From Qipengyuania sphaerica (GTDB taxonomy: Bacteria; Pseudomonadota; Alphaproteobacteria; Sphingomonadales; Sphingomonadaceae): 64,000 nucleotides of DNA. The stretch lies in contig NZ_JAIGNR010000002.1 in assembly GCF_019711595.1 (NCBI RefSeq), positions 310,001 to 374,000 of the forward strand, in the 5' to 3' direction. This document shows positions 43,850 to 52,382 of the stretch, in pieces; the first letter of the stretch is position 1, and each line of letters begins with the position of its first letter. The translations under genes and the position numbers were made by a program. The notes beneath the pieces were generated by a model that was not told where the DNA came from, ran no database searches, and saw nothing but the letters and a program-made list of their open reading frames with translations.

Positions 43850-44584
43850 ATGACCGACGCCGAACTCGCCGCCCACCTCGCACAAGTGGCGGGCAAGATC
43901 CTGATCGAGGTTCGCGAGAGCGGCATGTTCGAGGGCAAGGCCCTCGGCAAGGCAGGTGACCAGACGGCCAACCAGTTCCTCTGTCATGCGCTCACCCAGC
44001 AGCGCCCGGAAGACGGCCTGCTGTCCGAGGAAAGCAAGGATACCGACGAGCGCCTGTCGAAGGAACGCGTCTGGATCGTCGACCCGGTCGACGGCACCCG
44101 CGAATATGGCGAGGCGCGCAGCGACTGGGCAGTCCATGTCGCCCTTTGCGTGAACGGCAAGCCCGAAACCGGCGCGGTAGCCCTGCCCGGCCTCGATACG
44201 GTCCTGCGCACCGATGCGCCGATCGAGGTGCCCGCCGCTGCGGCTCGCCCGCGCATGGTCGTCAGCCGCACGCGTCCCGCTGCAGAAGCGGTGGCCGTGG
44301 CGGAAGCCATCGGTGCCGAACTGGTCGGCATGGGATCGGCAGGAGCGAAAGCCATGGCCGTCGTCCGCGGCGAGGCGGAGATCTATCTTCACACCGGGGG
44401 CCAGTACGAATGGGACAGCGCTGCGCCTGCAGCGGTCGCCCTCGCCCACGGAATGCATGCCAGCCGCATCGACGGTAGCCCGCTGACCTATAACCAGGCC
44501 GATACCTACATGCCCGACCTGCTAATCTGCCGCCCCGAATGGGCCGAGCGCGTGCTGGAAGAAGTGGCGAAGCTCTCCGCCTAA
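43850..44584 (+). CDS. cysQ: Inositol monophosphatase-family protein, CysQ-like
   Basis: This 244-aa protein shows the metal-binding motifs of the family: E60-E61 (LLSEES), D78-P-V-D81-G-T (WIVDPVDGTREY) and WD189SAAP. The RE after DGT resembles 3'(2'),5'-bisphosphate nucleotidases, which recycle PAP from sulfate assimilation. Length is typical. Its stop overlaps the stop of the convergent lyase gene (CTAA at 44581-44584). Confidence 0.83.
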   Translation: MTDAELAAHLAQVAGKILIEVRESGMFEGKALGKAGDQTANQFLCHALTQQRPEDGLLSEESKDTDERLSKERVWIVDPVDGTREYGEARSDWAVHVALCVNGKPETGAVALPGLDTVLRTDAPIEVPAAAARPRMVVSRTRPAAEAVAVAEAIGAELVGMGSAGAKAMAVVRGEAEIYLHTGGQYEWDSAAPAAVALAHGMHASRIDGSPLTYNQADTYMPDLLICRPEWAERVLEEVAKLSA

Positions 44585-45474
44585 TCGCCGACCTGCGCCA
44601 AGAGCTGCCGTGCACGGCTGAGGTGCGGACGGTCGAGCATCTTGCCATTATGGCCGATGGTCCCCTTGTCGGGATTGGCCTCGAACAGCGCGACGATCTC
44701 GCGCGCCTCGGCAATTTCCTCCTCGCTGGGCGAGAAAGCCTCGTTGATTACCGGCACCTGCGCCGGATGGATCGCCAGCATCCCGCGATAGCCGTCGCGG
44801 CGGACCTTTTCCGCGCGTGATTTCAGCCCTTCGAGATTGCGGAAGTCGCCGTCGATGGTCTCGATGGCGGGGATGCCTGCTGCCGCAGCGCCCAGCAGCG
44901 TCAGGCTACGTGCAAGTTCATAGGTGAAGCTGTATTCGCCGTCCTCGCCGCGGTTGGACATGGCACCGATCGAATCCGCAAGATCCTCCGCGCCCCAGGT
45001 CATCGCGACCAGCCTCGGCGCACCTGCATAATCGCCGGTGGTGAACATGGCGGCAGCCACTTCGGTGACAAGCGCAATCACCGGTGTCGAGCCGGGTGCG
45101 ATGCCCAGTTCCATTTCCAGCGGCGTCAGCAGCCGGTCCAGTTCCTCGACATCGTGCCGCCCGCGCGATTTGGGCAGCATGATCCCGCCGGGCCGCGCCG
45201 GCATGATGACGGCAAGATCGTCGGCGGTATGCGGCCCGTCCAGCGGATTGACCCGCACCCAGAGCCGGTCGTGTTCGCCATTGTCGCGGGTCTTGAGGAA
45301 TTCGCAGATCGCCTGCCGCGCCGCAGGCTTGGCGTCTTCGGCCACCGCATCCTCGAGGTCGAAGATGACGATATCGGCCTCCCCCTCGGTCGCCTTGGTC
45401 ATCTTCTTGTCGCTGTCTCCAGGCGCGAAGAGCCATGAGCGGGAACGGGCAGGCAGGCGCGCGGCAGTAGTCAA
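44581..45474 (-). CDS. HpcH/HpaI aldolase/citrate lyase family protein (CitE-like)
   Basis: This 297-aa TIM-barrel protein has RSWLFAPGDSDKKMTKA, the metal-ligand region DIVIFDLEDAVAEDAK and the C-terminal YRGMLAIHPAQVPVINEAFSPS typical of CitE/beta-methylmalyl-CoA lyase-like enzymes. They cleave or form acyl-CoA esters of hydroxy acids (malyl-CoA type). The stand-alone CitE form without citrate lyase alpha and gamma subunits suggests malyl-CoA or citramalyl-CoA as substrate. It diverges from the membrane-peroxidase-P450 operon over about 200 bp. Confidence 0.87.
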   Translation of the reverse strand: MTTAARLPARSRSWLFAPGDSDKKMTKATEGEADIVIFDLEDAVAEDAKPAARQAICEFLKTRDNGEHDRLWVRVNPLDGPHTADDLAVIMPARPGGIMLPKSRGRHDVEELDRLLTPLEMELGIAPGSTPVIALVTEVAAAMFTTGDYAGAPRLVAMTWGAEDLADSIGAMSNRGEDGEYSFTYELARSLTLLGAAAAGIPAIETIDGDFRNLEGLKSRAEKVRRDGYRGMLAIHPAQVPVINEAFSPSEEEIAEAREIVALFEANPDKGTIGHNGKMLDRPHLSRARQLLAQVGD

Positions 45475-45675
45475 AGCGGGATCGTCCTCTCGTTTCGGAT
45501 CGCCATACGAACGATAGGTGCCGTCCGGTCAAGCCCGCTATTCATCTTCGCCGAAAGACCGGGCACCCCCACCCGCAAAGGAAACCCTTTCGAATTCGGT
45601 GACTTTTCGGCGGAATACTGCTATCGGTGATCAAAAGACAATGCGGTCGCATCTTTCCACGGGAGGGGGAGTAGC

Positions 45676-47289
45676 ATGCGACTGCGGACACGTTCGATCG
45701 CACTCGAAGTGCGCCCGTCCCACAAGGCGAAGCTGGTCGGGATCCTCGTAAATCTGCGCGGCGGGCGCTCGCGCGGGCGGGAAGGAGAGCCCGGCTATTA
45801 CCCGGACGTGCTGGCCCGCCTGCCTACCTGCCATTTCCTGTCATTATGCGTATTCGAATCCGCCGATTACGATCCCACGCTCGTGATCGAGGCGAATTAC
45901 GATGGCGATTCCGGGCCGTTCTGGGCCTGCCTACAGCATCTCGTCGGTGACGAACTGCGCGAAGCGCTGCGGTGCTGCAAACGCCCGCTCGACCATTCCG
46001 GCAAGCTCTACGACAGCATAACCGAGCCGGGTTCGCGGCGCGATCCCGCGCCCTTCCTCGAATGCCATGTCATGCGGCCCAAGGCGTTCTTCCACGGCAA
46101 TCGCGGGATGCCGCGAGACCGGATCCTCGCCGAGGCCAGCCTCGCCAATGCCGTCCAGGATCGTCTGGGTAATGGCGAGGCCGGCCGCGACAAGACGGCA
46201 GAGGAATTGCGCGAAGGCCTGAGAACAGAGCTGATGCCGAAATTCCCGTGGCTGGCCGAAAAGCCCAAACCGCGGATACCTCTCGGCGAAACCGCGCTCG
46301 ACTGGCTGAAGCTTGCAGCGGCGCTATTCCTGTTCCTGCACCTGTGCCTCGTGCCCGGCGCGGTCATCGCGGGACTTATCGGCGATGGGAAACACGCGCT
46401 GCTGCTTGGTGCTGCCTCCGTCGCGATGTGGGCAGTGTTCAACAAGTTTCGCAAGCCGCTCGAAGGCGTATCGACCACCAGGCCCGGACTGCTGCTGTCC
46501 AGGCTGGTGTCGAACGCCCACATCGTCCTTGCGGTGCTGGCGGCACTGTTCCTCTTCAGCTGGCCCATAGTCGCGGCGGGCAATGTCCTCGCGCTGGACC
46601 TCGAATGGTCGGCAGCATGGAAGAATTCGGCTCGCCAGCTTGGCTGGGGCATCGGCTGGCTCATGCTTTTCATCCTGCCCGGACTGCTGGTGTGGATGCG
46701 CTATCTCGAACGCCACGATTCGAGCCAGGAAGCGCCGCAGACCGATCCGGTGATGCTGCGACAGATGGTCGAGCTCGAGGACTGGATACCGCAGAACCAC
46801 ATGGCGTCGGTGGTCTCGCTGCGGCCCAATATCCCCCGCCGCCTGGTCGCCTATGTAGGAACGCTGCTGATCCATCTGGCGCTGCGTGCAGCGGTGCGCG
46901 ACGGATACCTGGGATCGATGCGCACCATCCACTGTGCGCATTGGGCTTTCATCAACAACGGGTCGCGAATGCTCTTCCTGAGCAATTTCGACCTCAGCTG
47001 GGAGGCCTATTTCGACGATTTCATCGAGAAGGCGCATGAAGGCGTGACCGCGATCTGGGGCGGAAGCGTGGGTTTCCCGCCCACCACCATGCTGATCGAG
47101 GACGGCGCGGCGCACGGACGTGCGTTCAAGCGCTGGGCGCGGCATTCGATGTCGCCCACGCGGTTCTGGGTAAGCGCCTACCCGGACCTCACCGTCGACC
47201 AGATCGAGCGCAACAACCGGATCGCCAACGGGCTTTGCGCGAGGCGCCTGTCGCCCAAGGCAGCCAATGCATGGGCGGGCGACCTGTGA
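45676..47289 (+). CDS. Membrane protein with duplicated DyP-like half domains, unknown function
   Basis: This 537-aa protein has four clear transmembrane helices (about 212-235, 240-257, 282-305, 320-342). Two similar soluble segments lie on either side of them: residues 52-90 (HFLSLCVFE...TLVIEANYDGDSGPFWACLQHLV) and 418-455 (IHCAHWAFINNGSRMLFLSNFDLSWEAYFDDFI). The second resembles the N-terminus of the neighbouring peroxidase (LFLEFDWDSSTSGGAWLKAL), suggesting the dimeric alpha+beta-barrel fold. ATG 45676 follows GGGAGGGGGAG. Its TGA overlaps the GTG of the peroxidase gene. I do not recognise a named family; a heme-partner or anchoring role is a guess. Confidence 0.75.
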   Translation: MRLRTRSIALEVRPSHKAKLVGILVNLRGGRSRGREGEPGYYPDVLARLPTCHFLSLCVFESADYDPTLVIEANYDGDSGPFWACLQHLVGDELREALRCCKRPLDHSGKLYDSITEPGSRRDPAPFLECHVMRPKAFFHGNRGMPRDRILAEASLANAVQDRLGNGEAGRDKTAEELREGLRTELMPKFPWLAEKPKPRIPLGETALDWLKLAAALFLFLHLCLVPGAVIAGLIGDGKHALLLGAASVAMWAVFNKFRKPLEGVSTTRPGLLLSRLVSNAHIVLAVLAALFLFSWPIVAAGNVLALDLEWSAAWKNSARQLGWGIGWLMLFILPGLLVWMRYLERHDSSQEAPQTDPVMLRQMVELEDWIPQNHMASVVSLRPNIPRRLVAYVGTLLIHLALRAAVRDGYLGSMRTIHCAHWAFINNGSRMLFLSNFDLSWEAYFDDFIEKAHEGVTAIWGGSVGFPPTTMLIEDGAAHGRAFKRWARHSMSPTRFWVSAYPDLTVDQIERNNRIANGLCARRLSPKAANAWAGDL

Positions 47290-48836
47290 GCTACCCGGCG
47301 ACATCCGCGGATTCCTGGAAACTGGCCGAGCCGCATGCCAGCCAGGCGCAGGGCATGATCGTGAGCGGCTACAATCACCTGCCCGTCTCGCAGACCCTGT
47401 TTCTCGAGTTCGACTGGGACAGTTCCACAAGCGGCGGGGCATGGCTGAAGGCTCTGGAAGGCATTGCCCCCGTCACTGCAGCCGACGGCAAGAAGGACCC
47501 TTCGGTCGGGCTCGGCATCACTGCCACCGGGCTTATCAAGATGGGCGTCGAGGAAAGCGTGATGGCGGGCTTTTCGGCGCCCTTCCTCGAAGGCATGTTC
47601 CAGGTCGACCGCATGCGCCGGCTGAACGACCGCGTCGGCACCGAATGGAGTTCCTGCGTCCGCGAGGGAGGACCCCTGTGGAGCGCGAATACGCCCCCGC
47701 CGCAGGTCCACGACACATCGGGCCTCATGTCCACCCTCCCGAGGCGCGACGACACTTCGATCACGACCCCGATCACCGTCGACGCGATGCTGATCCTGTT
47801 CTGCAAGGACTCTCGGGAGGGACGGACATGGTCCGACCGGGTGACCGAAGTGCTGGCACGATGCGGCGTCAAGGTGGTGCGCCACAGGGAAACCAATCTC
47901 GAGTTCGACAAGCATGATATGGTGCGAGAGCACTTCGGCTTCGGCGACGGCCTGTCGCAGCCGATCCCGTGGGACCCCAAAGCCATCGAGGGTGCGGGGC
48001 GGGCGCCCGATCACGTCAATGGCATCGCGCTGGGCGATATCCTGCTGGGGCATGTCGACGGCCATCACGAAACGACCGTCGGGCCGATGGTTACCAGGGG
48101 CTCCACGCATCTCGATGACCCGGACGATCCCGACAATCTCGATCTCGGACTGAATGGAAGCTACCTGGTCGTGCGCGAGCTATGGCAGGATGTGGCGGGG
48201 TTCTGGAACAATGCGGCCGAGGTCGAACGCGAGCTTGGTCTCGACAGCGAAGCCCGGAAGGAACGGCCGGGGACGTGGGTAGCGGAGCGCATAATCGGCC
48301 GCGCCATGAGCGGCGACGTGCTGCGCCCGGGCGGTGTTGCGGATCGTTATGACCCGAAGGCGCCCGCCAATGATTTCCTGTTCTTCGACGATGATTTCCG
48401 CGGCCTCGGCTGTCCGCTGGGATCCCATATGCGGCGCGGCAATCCGCGCGACGGGCTGGCGACCAAGGCCTCGCAAAAGGATTCGCTGCTCGCATCGAGC
48501 AACCGGCACCGCTTCCTGAGGCGGGGCAGGAAGTTCGGACCGAGGATCGCCGATCCCATGGTGGACGACGGTGCCGAACGCGGGCTGATCTTCCTCATCG
48601 TCAACGCCGATATCGAGCGCCAGTTCGAATTCGTGCAGCAGGTCTGGATGATGAGCCCGTCTTTCGGCACGCTCTTCGACGAAACCGACCCGCTGATCGG
48701 CCCCGGTTCCCGCTTCACGATAGGCGCAGAACCCGTGCGCCGCCGTGCCGATATCGCGAACTTCACCAAGCTGGCTGGCGGCGAATACTTCTTCCTGCCG
48801 AGCCTTCCCGCGATCAAGTGGCTGTCCGAGCTATGA
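47286..48836 (+). CDS. DyP-type heme peroxidase
   Basis: This 516-aa protein shows the DyP signature GFGDG (218-222) with distal catalytic Asp221, proximal His381 (GLGCPLGSHMRRGNPRD) and the arginine cluster FLRRGR (410-415). DyPs use hydrogen peroxide to oxidise dyes, aromatic compounds or other substrates. It is longer than encapsulin-associated DyPs and resembles the large C/D-type group. No signal peptide is seen. GTG 47286 overlaps the previous stop, and its own stop overlaps the P450 start (ATGA), so the three genes are translationally coupled. Confidence 0.93.
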   Translation: MSYPATSADSWKLAEPHASQAQGMIVSGYNHLPVSQTLFLEFDWDSSTSGGAWLKALEGIAPVTAADGKKDPSVGLGITATGLIKMGVEESVMAGFSAPFLEGMFQVDRMRRLNDRVGTEWSSCVREGGPLWSANTPPPQVHDTSGLMSTLPRRDDTSITTPITVDAMLILFCKDSREGRTWSDRVTEVLARCGVKVVRHRETNLEFDKHDMVREHFGFGDGLSQPIPWDPKAIEGAGRAPDHVNGIALGDILLGHVDGHHETTVGPMVTRGSTHLDDPDDPDNLDLGLNGSYLVVRELWQDVAGFWNNAAEVERELGLDSEARKERPGTWVAERIIGRAMSGDVLRPGGVADRYDPKAPANDFLFFDDDFRGLGCPLGSHMRRGNPRDGLATKASQKDSLLASSNRHRFLRRGRKFGPRIADPMVDDGAERGLIFLIVNADIERQFEFVQQVWMMSPSFGTLFDETDPLIGPGSRFTIGAEPVRRRADIANFTKLAGGEYFFLPSLPAIKWLSEL

Positions 48837-50068
48837 GCCCCTGCCAGGAACATGTCCTCCGCTCGGGCCCGGGAAAGTTCAAGCAGTGGGTGATCGGACG
48901 CCTGCGGGCGGCCCTTCCCGCAATCTTCGCCCTCCTGCGCGCGGTCTGGCCGATCGCCAAGATCGGCAAGACGCATCTGGTAAGCCTCCACGATGACGTA
49001 CGCGAGGTCATGCTGACCGACTGCGCCTTCGAAGTCCCCTACGGCACCAAGCTCAAGGTGCTGATGGAGGGCCAGACGGTGTTCGTCGGCATGCGCGATT
49101 CCCCGGGATATCGCTCGCAGCTCGACCGGCTGCAGTCGCTGGCCCGCAAGGGCGACATGGAGCGATTGGCGGCCGCTGCGCAGGAGCGTGCAGAGGAAAT
49201 CGTGTCCGCGGCCGAGGGCGAGCTGGAAGTCGTCGACACGCTGTTCCGCACGGTGACCTTCGACGTGCTGGAAGAATACTTCGGTGTCACTCCGCCCCGC
49301 GAAGGCGACATGCGCGTCTGGTCGACCCGGATGTTCGAATACCAGTTTCTCGCCTCCGACAAATCGCTCAAGGACGAAATCCTGCAATTGGCGCCATCGC
49401 TGCTGCGGCACATCGAGGACATCATACAGGGCCGCCTCGCCAACGGCGACGACAGCGAGGACGACTACCTCGGCCGCGCGCTCGCCAAGCAAAGGGAAAA
49501 CGCGCAAGATTGGGACGATCTCTTCATCCGCACCATGCTGTCGGCGCTGATGATAGGAGGGCCACCACAACCGCCGATGGTCCTGCCGCAGGCGATCGAG
49601 CAGCTGCTGCGCCGTCCCGGCGCCCTTGCCACTGCCCATGAAGCGGCTACCAAGGGCGACGAGGAACTGGTTTTCGGCCACATCTTCGAGGCCCTGCGGT
49701 TCGATCCGATTTCCCCGATCCTGCCGCGCAAGGCGACGCGGGATTATATCATAGCCGAGGGCACAAGGCGCGCCCACAAGGTGAGCAAGGGCGACACCGT
49801 CGTCGTCGCCATCCAGTCGGCCATGTCCGATCCGCGGAGAATCCCGGCGCCAAAGGAGTTCATACCCACGCGGCAACACTGGGAATACATGCATTTCGGG
49901 CTCGGGCTGCACGAATGTTTCGGGCGGCATATCAACCGGGCTATCTTCCCGGCCATCTGCATGCCCTTGTTGCGCCGCAAAAACTTGCGGCGGGCCGAAG
50001 GGCCCGGCGGGCATCTGAGCTTCAAGGGGCTGTTCCCCGCCGAACTGAAAGTGCGCTTCGACCGCTAG
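48833..50068 (+). CDS. Cytochrome P450-like heme-thiolate protein lacking the acid-alcohol pair
   Basis: This 411-aa protein has the heme-binding loop FGLGLHECFG with thiolate Cys362 and the ExxR motif EALR (286-289). The central I-helix reads MIGGPPQPP (240-248), so the Asp/Glu-Thr/Ser pair that activates oxygen in monooxygenases is missing and Pro residues break the helix. CYP152 peroxygenases and CYP74 peroxide-rearranging enzymes also lack this pair, suggesting a peroxide-using or peroxide-rearranging P450. The adjacent DyP peroxidase supports this. It starts at ATG 48833 and its TAG overlaps that of the convergent regulator. Confidence 0.9.
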   Translation: MSPCQEHVLRSGPGKFKQWVIGRLRAALPAIFALLRAVWPIAKIGKTHLVSLHDDVREVMLTDCAFEVPYGTKLKVLMEGQTVFVGMRDSPGYRSQLDRLQSLARKGDMERLAAAAQERAEEIVSAAEGELEVVDTLFRTVTFDVLEEYFGVTPPREGDMRVWSTRMFEYQFLASDKSLKDEILQLAPSLLRHIEDIIQGRLANGDDSEDDYLGRALAKQRENAQDWDDLFIRTMLSALMIGGPPQPPMVLPQAIEQLLRRPGALATAHEAATKGDEELVFGHIFEALRFDPISPILPRKATRDYIIAEGTRRAHKVSKGDTVVVAIQSAMSDPRRIPAPKEFIPTRQHWEYMHFGLGLHECFGRHINRAIFPAICMPLLRRKNLRRAEGPGGHLSFKGLFPAELKVRFDR

Positions 50069-51687
50069 GCCCCGGACGCGATAGCGAGACCTTCTTCGAC
50101 CATGCGGACATGTTCGGGCTTGCGCATGAGGGCCAGGCCGCCGATCGCCCCGCCCGAAGCGGCGAGCCGCGCGTAGACTTCCCTGGCCTCGTCGACCCGG
50201 TCCAGCTGAACGAGGGCTATTGCGAGGGCCGCCAAGGCATCGCCCTGCGGCGAGATTTCGACCACCCTGCCCAGTAGGTCCACCGCTTCTTCAAGCTCGC
50301 CGAGCTGGATGAGACCAATGGCGTAGGGGATATTGACGAGGTGCCGGATGCCGGAGTCCGGATTGACGGCGAGCGAAGTTTGCGCCCGCTCGATCCCACG
50401 TTCAGCATTGCCGGCGGTCACATCCATCCAGCTGCCCCAGAACAGGCTGCCGGCATCGCAGGGATTGATCTCGATCGCCTTGTCGGTGAGCTGGTGCGCC
50501 AGTTCGATTTTGTGTCCGACGCAATTGAGCGCCGGGCCGCACAGGCCGAAAACCCGCTCGTCGGCATTAGGGTCCTTCAGCGCGATCTCGCAATAATGGA
50601 TCGTCCTCTCGCGCTTGAATTCGCGATCCGAAGTCCAGCCGAGCAGGAACTGGAACCCGCTCGCGAGCGCCGCCATCGCCGCTGCCCAGGAATTGTCCGG
50701 TTCCAGCTCGAGTACCCGGTCAGCCAGCTTCAGCACGGTTGCAATCGACTTCGGCTCGATACGCCGGATCAAGAGGTTCGCCTGCCAGTAGATGTCGCGC
50801 ACATCGCGCGATGGCAGGTGCCGGGCGCGGTAGGCTTCCGCATCGCCGATCGAAACGCCGATCCGTTTCGCTACGGTCCGCGCGATGCGGTCCTGCAGTG
50901 CGAAGATATCGTCGAGGTCCTCGTCGAACCTTTCGGTCCAGATCATGCGCTGCTCGATCACATCGTCGAGGTGGGCGATGAAGCGCACGCGCTGGGCGGA
51001 ACGCTGGATCGTCCCGCTCAATGCATAACGCACGCCAAGGTCAGCCGCGACTTCGGCCGGCGAGCGGTCCCTGTTCTTGGGATGGAGCGAGGTGACCGAA
51101 GACAGGACGAAGAATTCGCGGAAGCGGGCCAGCGCGACCGTGATTTCGTCGGCGATCGCGTCGGGAAACCAATCGTCGGTCTGGTCGCCGACCTGCTGGA
51201 AGGGGATTACGGCAATCGACGGCTTCGAACTGATGCTGGCAGGCAGTTCGCGCGGGAGCAGTTTCTCTCGCGGGGCCTGCAGGCTCCAGGCTTTCGCGCC
51301 CATCTGTGCCACCGGCGCCTGCTGGAGCGCATCGGATGCATCGACCTGTTTCGTCGGAGCGACCAGCCGGTAACCGCGGCCGTATACGCTCTCGATGATC
51401 CGCGAATTGCGCGGCGTATCGCCAAGAGCGCGGCGCAGTTCCTTGATCACGGACGTCAGCGCGGATTCGGAAACATGCATTCCGTCCCACACGGTTTCGA
51501 ACAGCGAATCCTTGGTCAGCAGCTTGCCGTCGCATTCGATCAGCGCTTCGAGGACCTGATAGGCCTTGTTTCCGAGGTGAACAGGTCCATCGGGCCCGAT
51601 CACCCGTTCATCGCCGCGATCGAGGAGATAGCGGTCAAACTGGACTTGCTGCTCGATTGCGATTCGAACGTCCTCCTCACTGGACAA
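50065..51687 (-). CDS. Winged-helix, TolB-like and TPR regulator
   Basis: This 540-aa protein combines an OmpR-type winged helix (about 15-110: HLGNKAYQVLEALIECDGKLLTKDSL, ALTSVIKELRRALGD, ESVYGRGYRLV), a linker, a TolB/FlgO-like N-domain (about 155-265: SIAVIPFQQVGDQTDDWFPDAIADEI) and TPR helices to the end. The layout recalls CadC/HilA-type regulators, but no transmembrane helix is seen. It converges with the P450 operon (CTAG at 50065-50068) and has the tandem peptide genes on its upstream side, so control of one or both is plausible. No phosphoacceptor domain is present. Confidence 0.88.
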   Translation of the reverse strand: MSSEEDVRIAIEQQVQFDRYLLDRGDERVIGPDGPVHLGNKAYQVLEALIECDGKLLTKDSLFETVWDGMHVSESALTSVIKELRRALGDTPRNSRIIESVYGRGYRLVAPTKQVDASDALQQAPVAQMGAKAWSLQAPREKLLPRELPASISSKPSIAVIPFQQVGDQTDDWFPDAIADEITVALARFREFFVLSSVTSLHPKNRDRSPAEVAADLGVRYALSGTIQRSAQRVRFIAHLDDVIEQRMIWTERFDEDLDDIFALQDRIARTVAKRIGVSIGDAEAYRARHLPSRDVRDIYWQANLLIRRIEPKSIATVLKLADRVLELEPDNSWAAAMAALASGFQFLLGWTSDREFKRERTIHYCEIALKDPNADERVFGLCGPALNCVGHKIELAHQLTDKAIEINPCDAGSLFWGSWMDVTAGNAERGIERAQTSLAVNPDSGIRHLVNIPYAIGLIQLGELEEAVDLLGRVVEISPQGDALAALAIALVQLDRVDEAREVYARLAASGGAIGGLALMRKPEHVRMVEEGLAIASGA

Positions 51688-51990
51688 GCCAGATCGTCGC
51701 GACCGATGCGGCGAGTACTAAGCCATAACCCGCAAACTTACAACGGCGAAACAGGCGTCCGACGCCTTTCGTGCCGCCGCCGGTTTCGCCAGAACCATTA
51801 ATAAAATCAGGCGCCTGGAGAGATCGCGGAGACCTATACGCGCCGCCGGTCCGCCCCTTCGAGCCCGCTCGGGTCAATTGTGAAAAGAATCTGTCACAGA
51901 ATCTTTCCAGCCCCGTCGCAGGATGTGCGCAAGGCAGCGAGCTAGAAAAATCTCATCGGCAATCAAGTCGAACGGAGCAGGAGATTTCAA
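51688..51990. other. Intergenic region between the regulator and the tandem peptides
   Basis: This 303-bp stretch between divergent units contains an AT-richer patch near 51800 (TTAATAAAATC) and an imperfect repeat AAGAATCTGTCACAGAATCTTT around 51884-51905, palindromic about CTGTCACAG. These are the only visible signals. A weak 66-codon minus-strand frame (51677-51877) is discussed under rejected items. Promoters for both directions must lie here. Confidence 0.5.
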
Positions 51991-52113
51991 ATGATCAGCA
52001 AGACCCTCGCAAGCTTCACCGCCGTCCTGATGACGCTCAGCGTCTTCACCGGCACCATCGCCACGATGAACTACGCCGCCAGCCAGCAAAGCGCGCAGGA
52101 AAATATCGCCTGA
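51991..52113 (+). CDS. 40-aa hydrophobic peptide, tandem copy 1
   Basis: ATG 51991, preceded by AGGAG at 7 nt, encodes 40 residues beginning MISKTLASFTAVLMTLSVFT and ending SQQSAQENIA. A basic N-terminus and one hydrophobic helix suggest a signal-like or single-pass membrane peptide, possibly with cleavage after ATMNYAA. Its near copy follows 38 bp downstream with 26 to 28 matching residues. No family is known to me. Strong ribosome sites and conserved duplication make both genuine genes likely. Confidence 0.75.
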   Translation: MISKTLASFTAVLMTLSVFTGTIATMNYAASQQSAQENIA

Positions 52114-52151
52114 GCCGGACCGGCCCATTCCAGCCCCCAGGGAGAATACCG

Positions 52152-52274
52152 ATGATCACCAAATCGCTCGCAAGCTTTACCGCCGTGCTGCTGACGCTCA
52201 CCGTCTTCACCGGCACTGTCGCTGCCATGAACTATGCAGCCAGCCACGACACCGCACGGGAGGTTCTGGTTTAA
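52152..52274 (+). CDS. 40-aa hydrophobic peptide, tandem copy 2
   Basis: ATG 52152, preceded by GGGAG, encodes 40 residues beginning MITKSLASFTAVLLTLTVFT and ending SHDTAREVLV. Differences from copy 1 are mostly conservative (S/T, M/L, I/V, T/A) up to MNYAAS, while the last ten residues diverge. The pattern of synonymous-like and conservative changes indicates selection on the peptide. The copy lies about 110 bp upstream of the structured leader of the next TBDR. Function unknown. Confidence 0.75.
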   Translation: MITKSLASFTAVLLTLTVFTGTVAAMNYAASHDTAREVLV

Positions 52275-52382
52275 GCCGGGATCCCCGGCCCACCCTGAAC
52301 CTCTTTTGCCCCACGACCGAAGGATACTGCCACTGAAATTCCAGCCCCTCTCCCCGGACACTGCCTTAGGCAGTCGTCACGG

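Noticed and set aside
51677..51877. 66-codon minus-strand frame ending GYGLVLAASVATIWLVQ
   Set aside because: The end looks like a membrane helix, but the first half is Arg/Gly-rich without a usable start near the helix, and it overlaps the regulator start.
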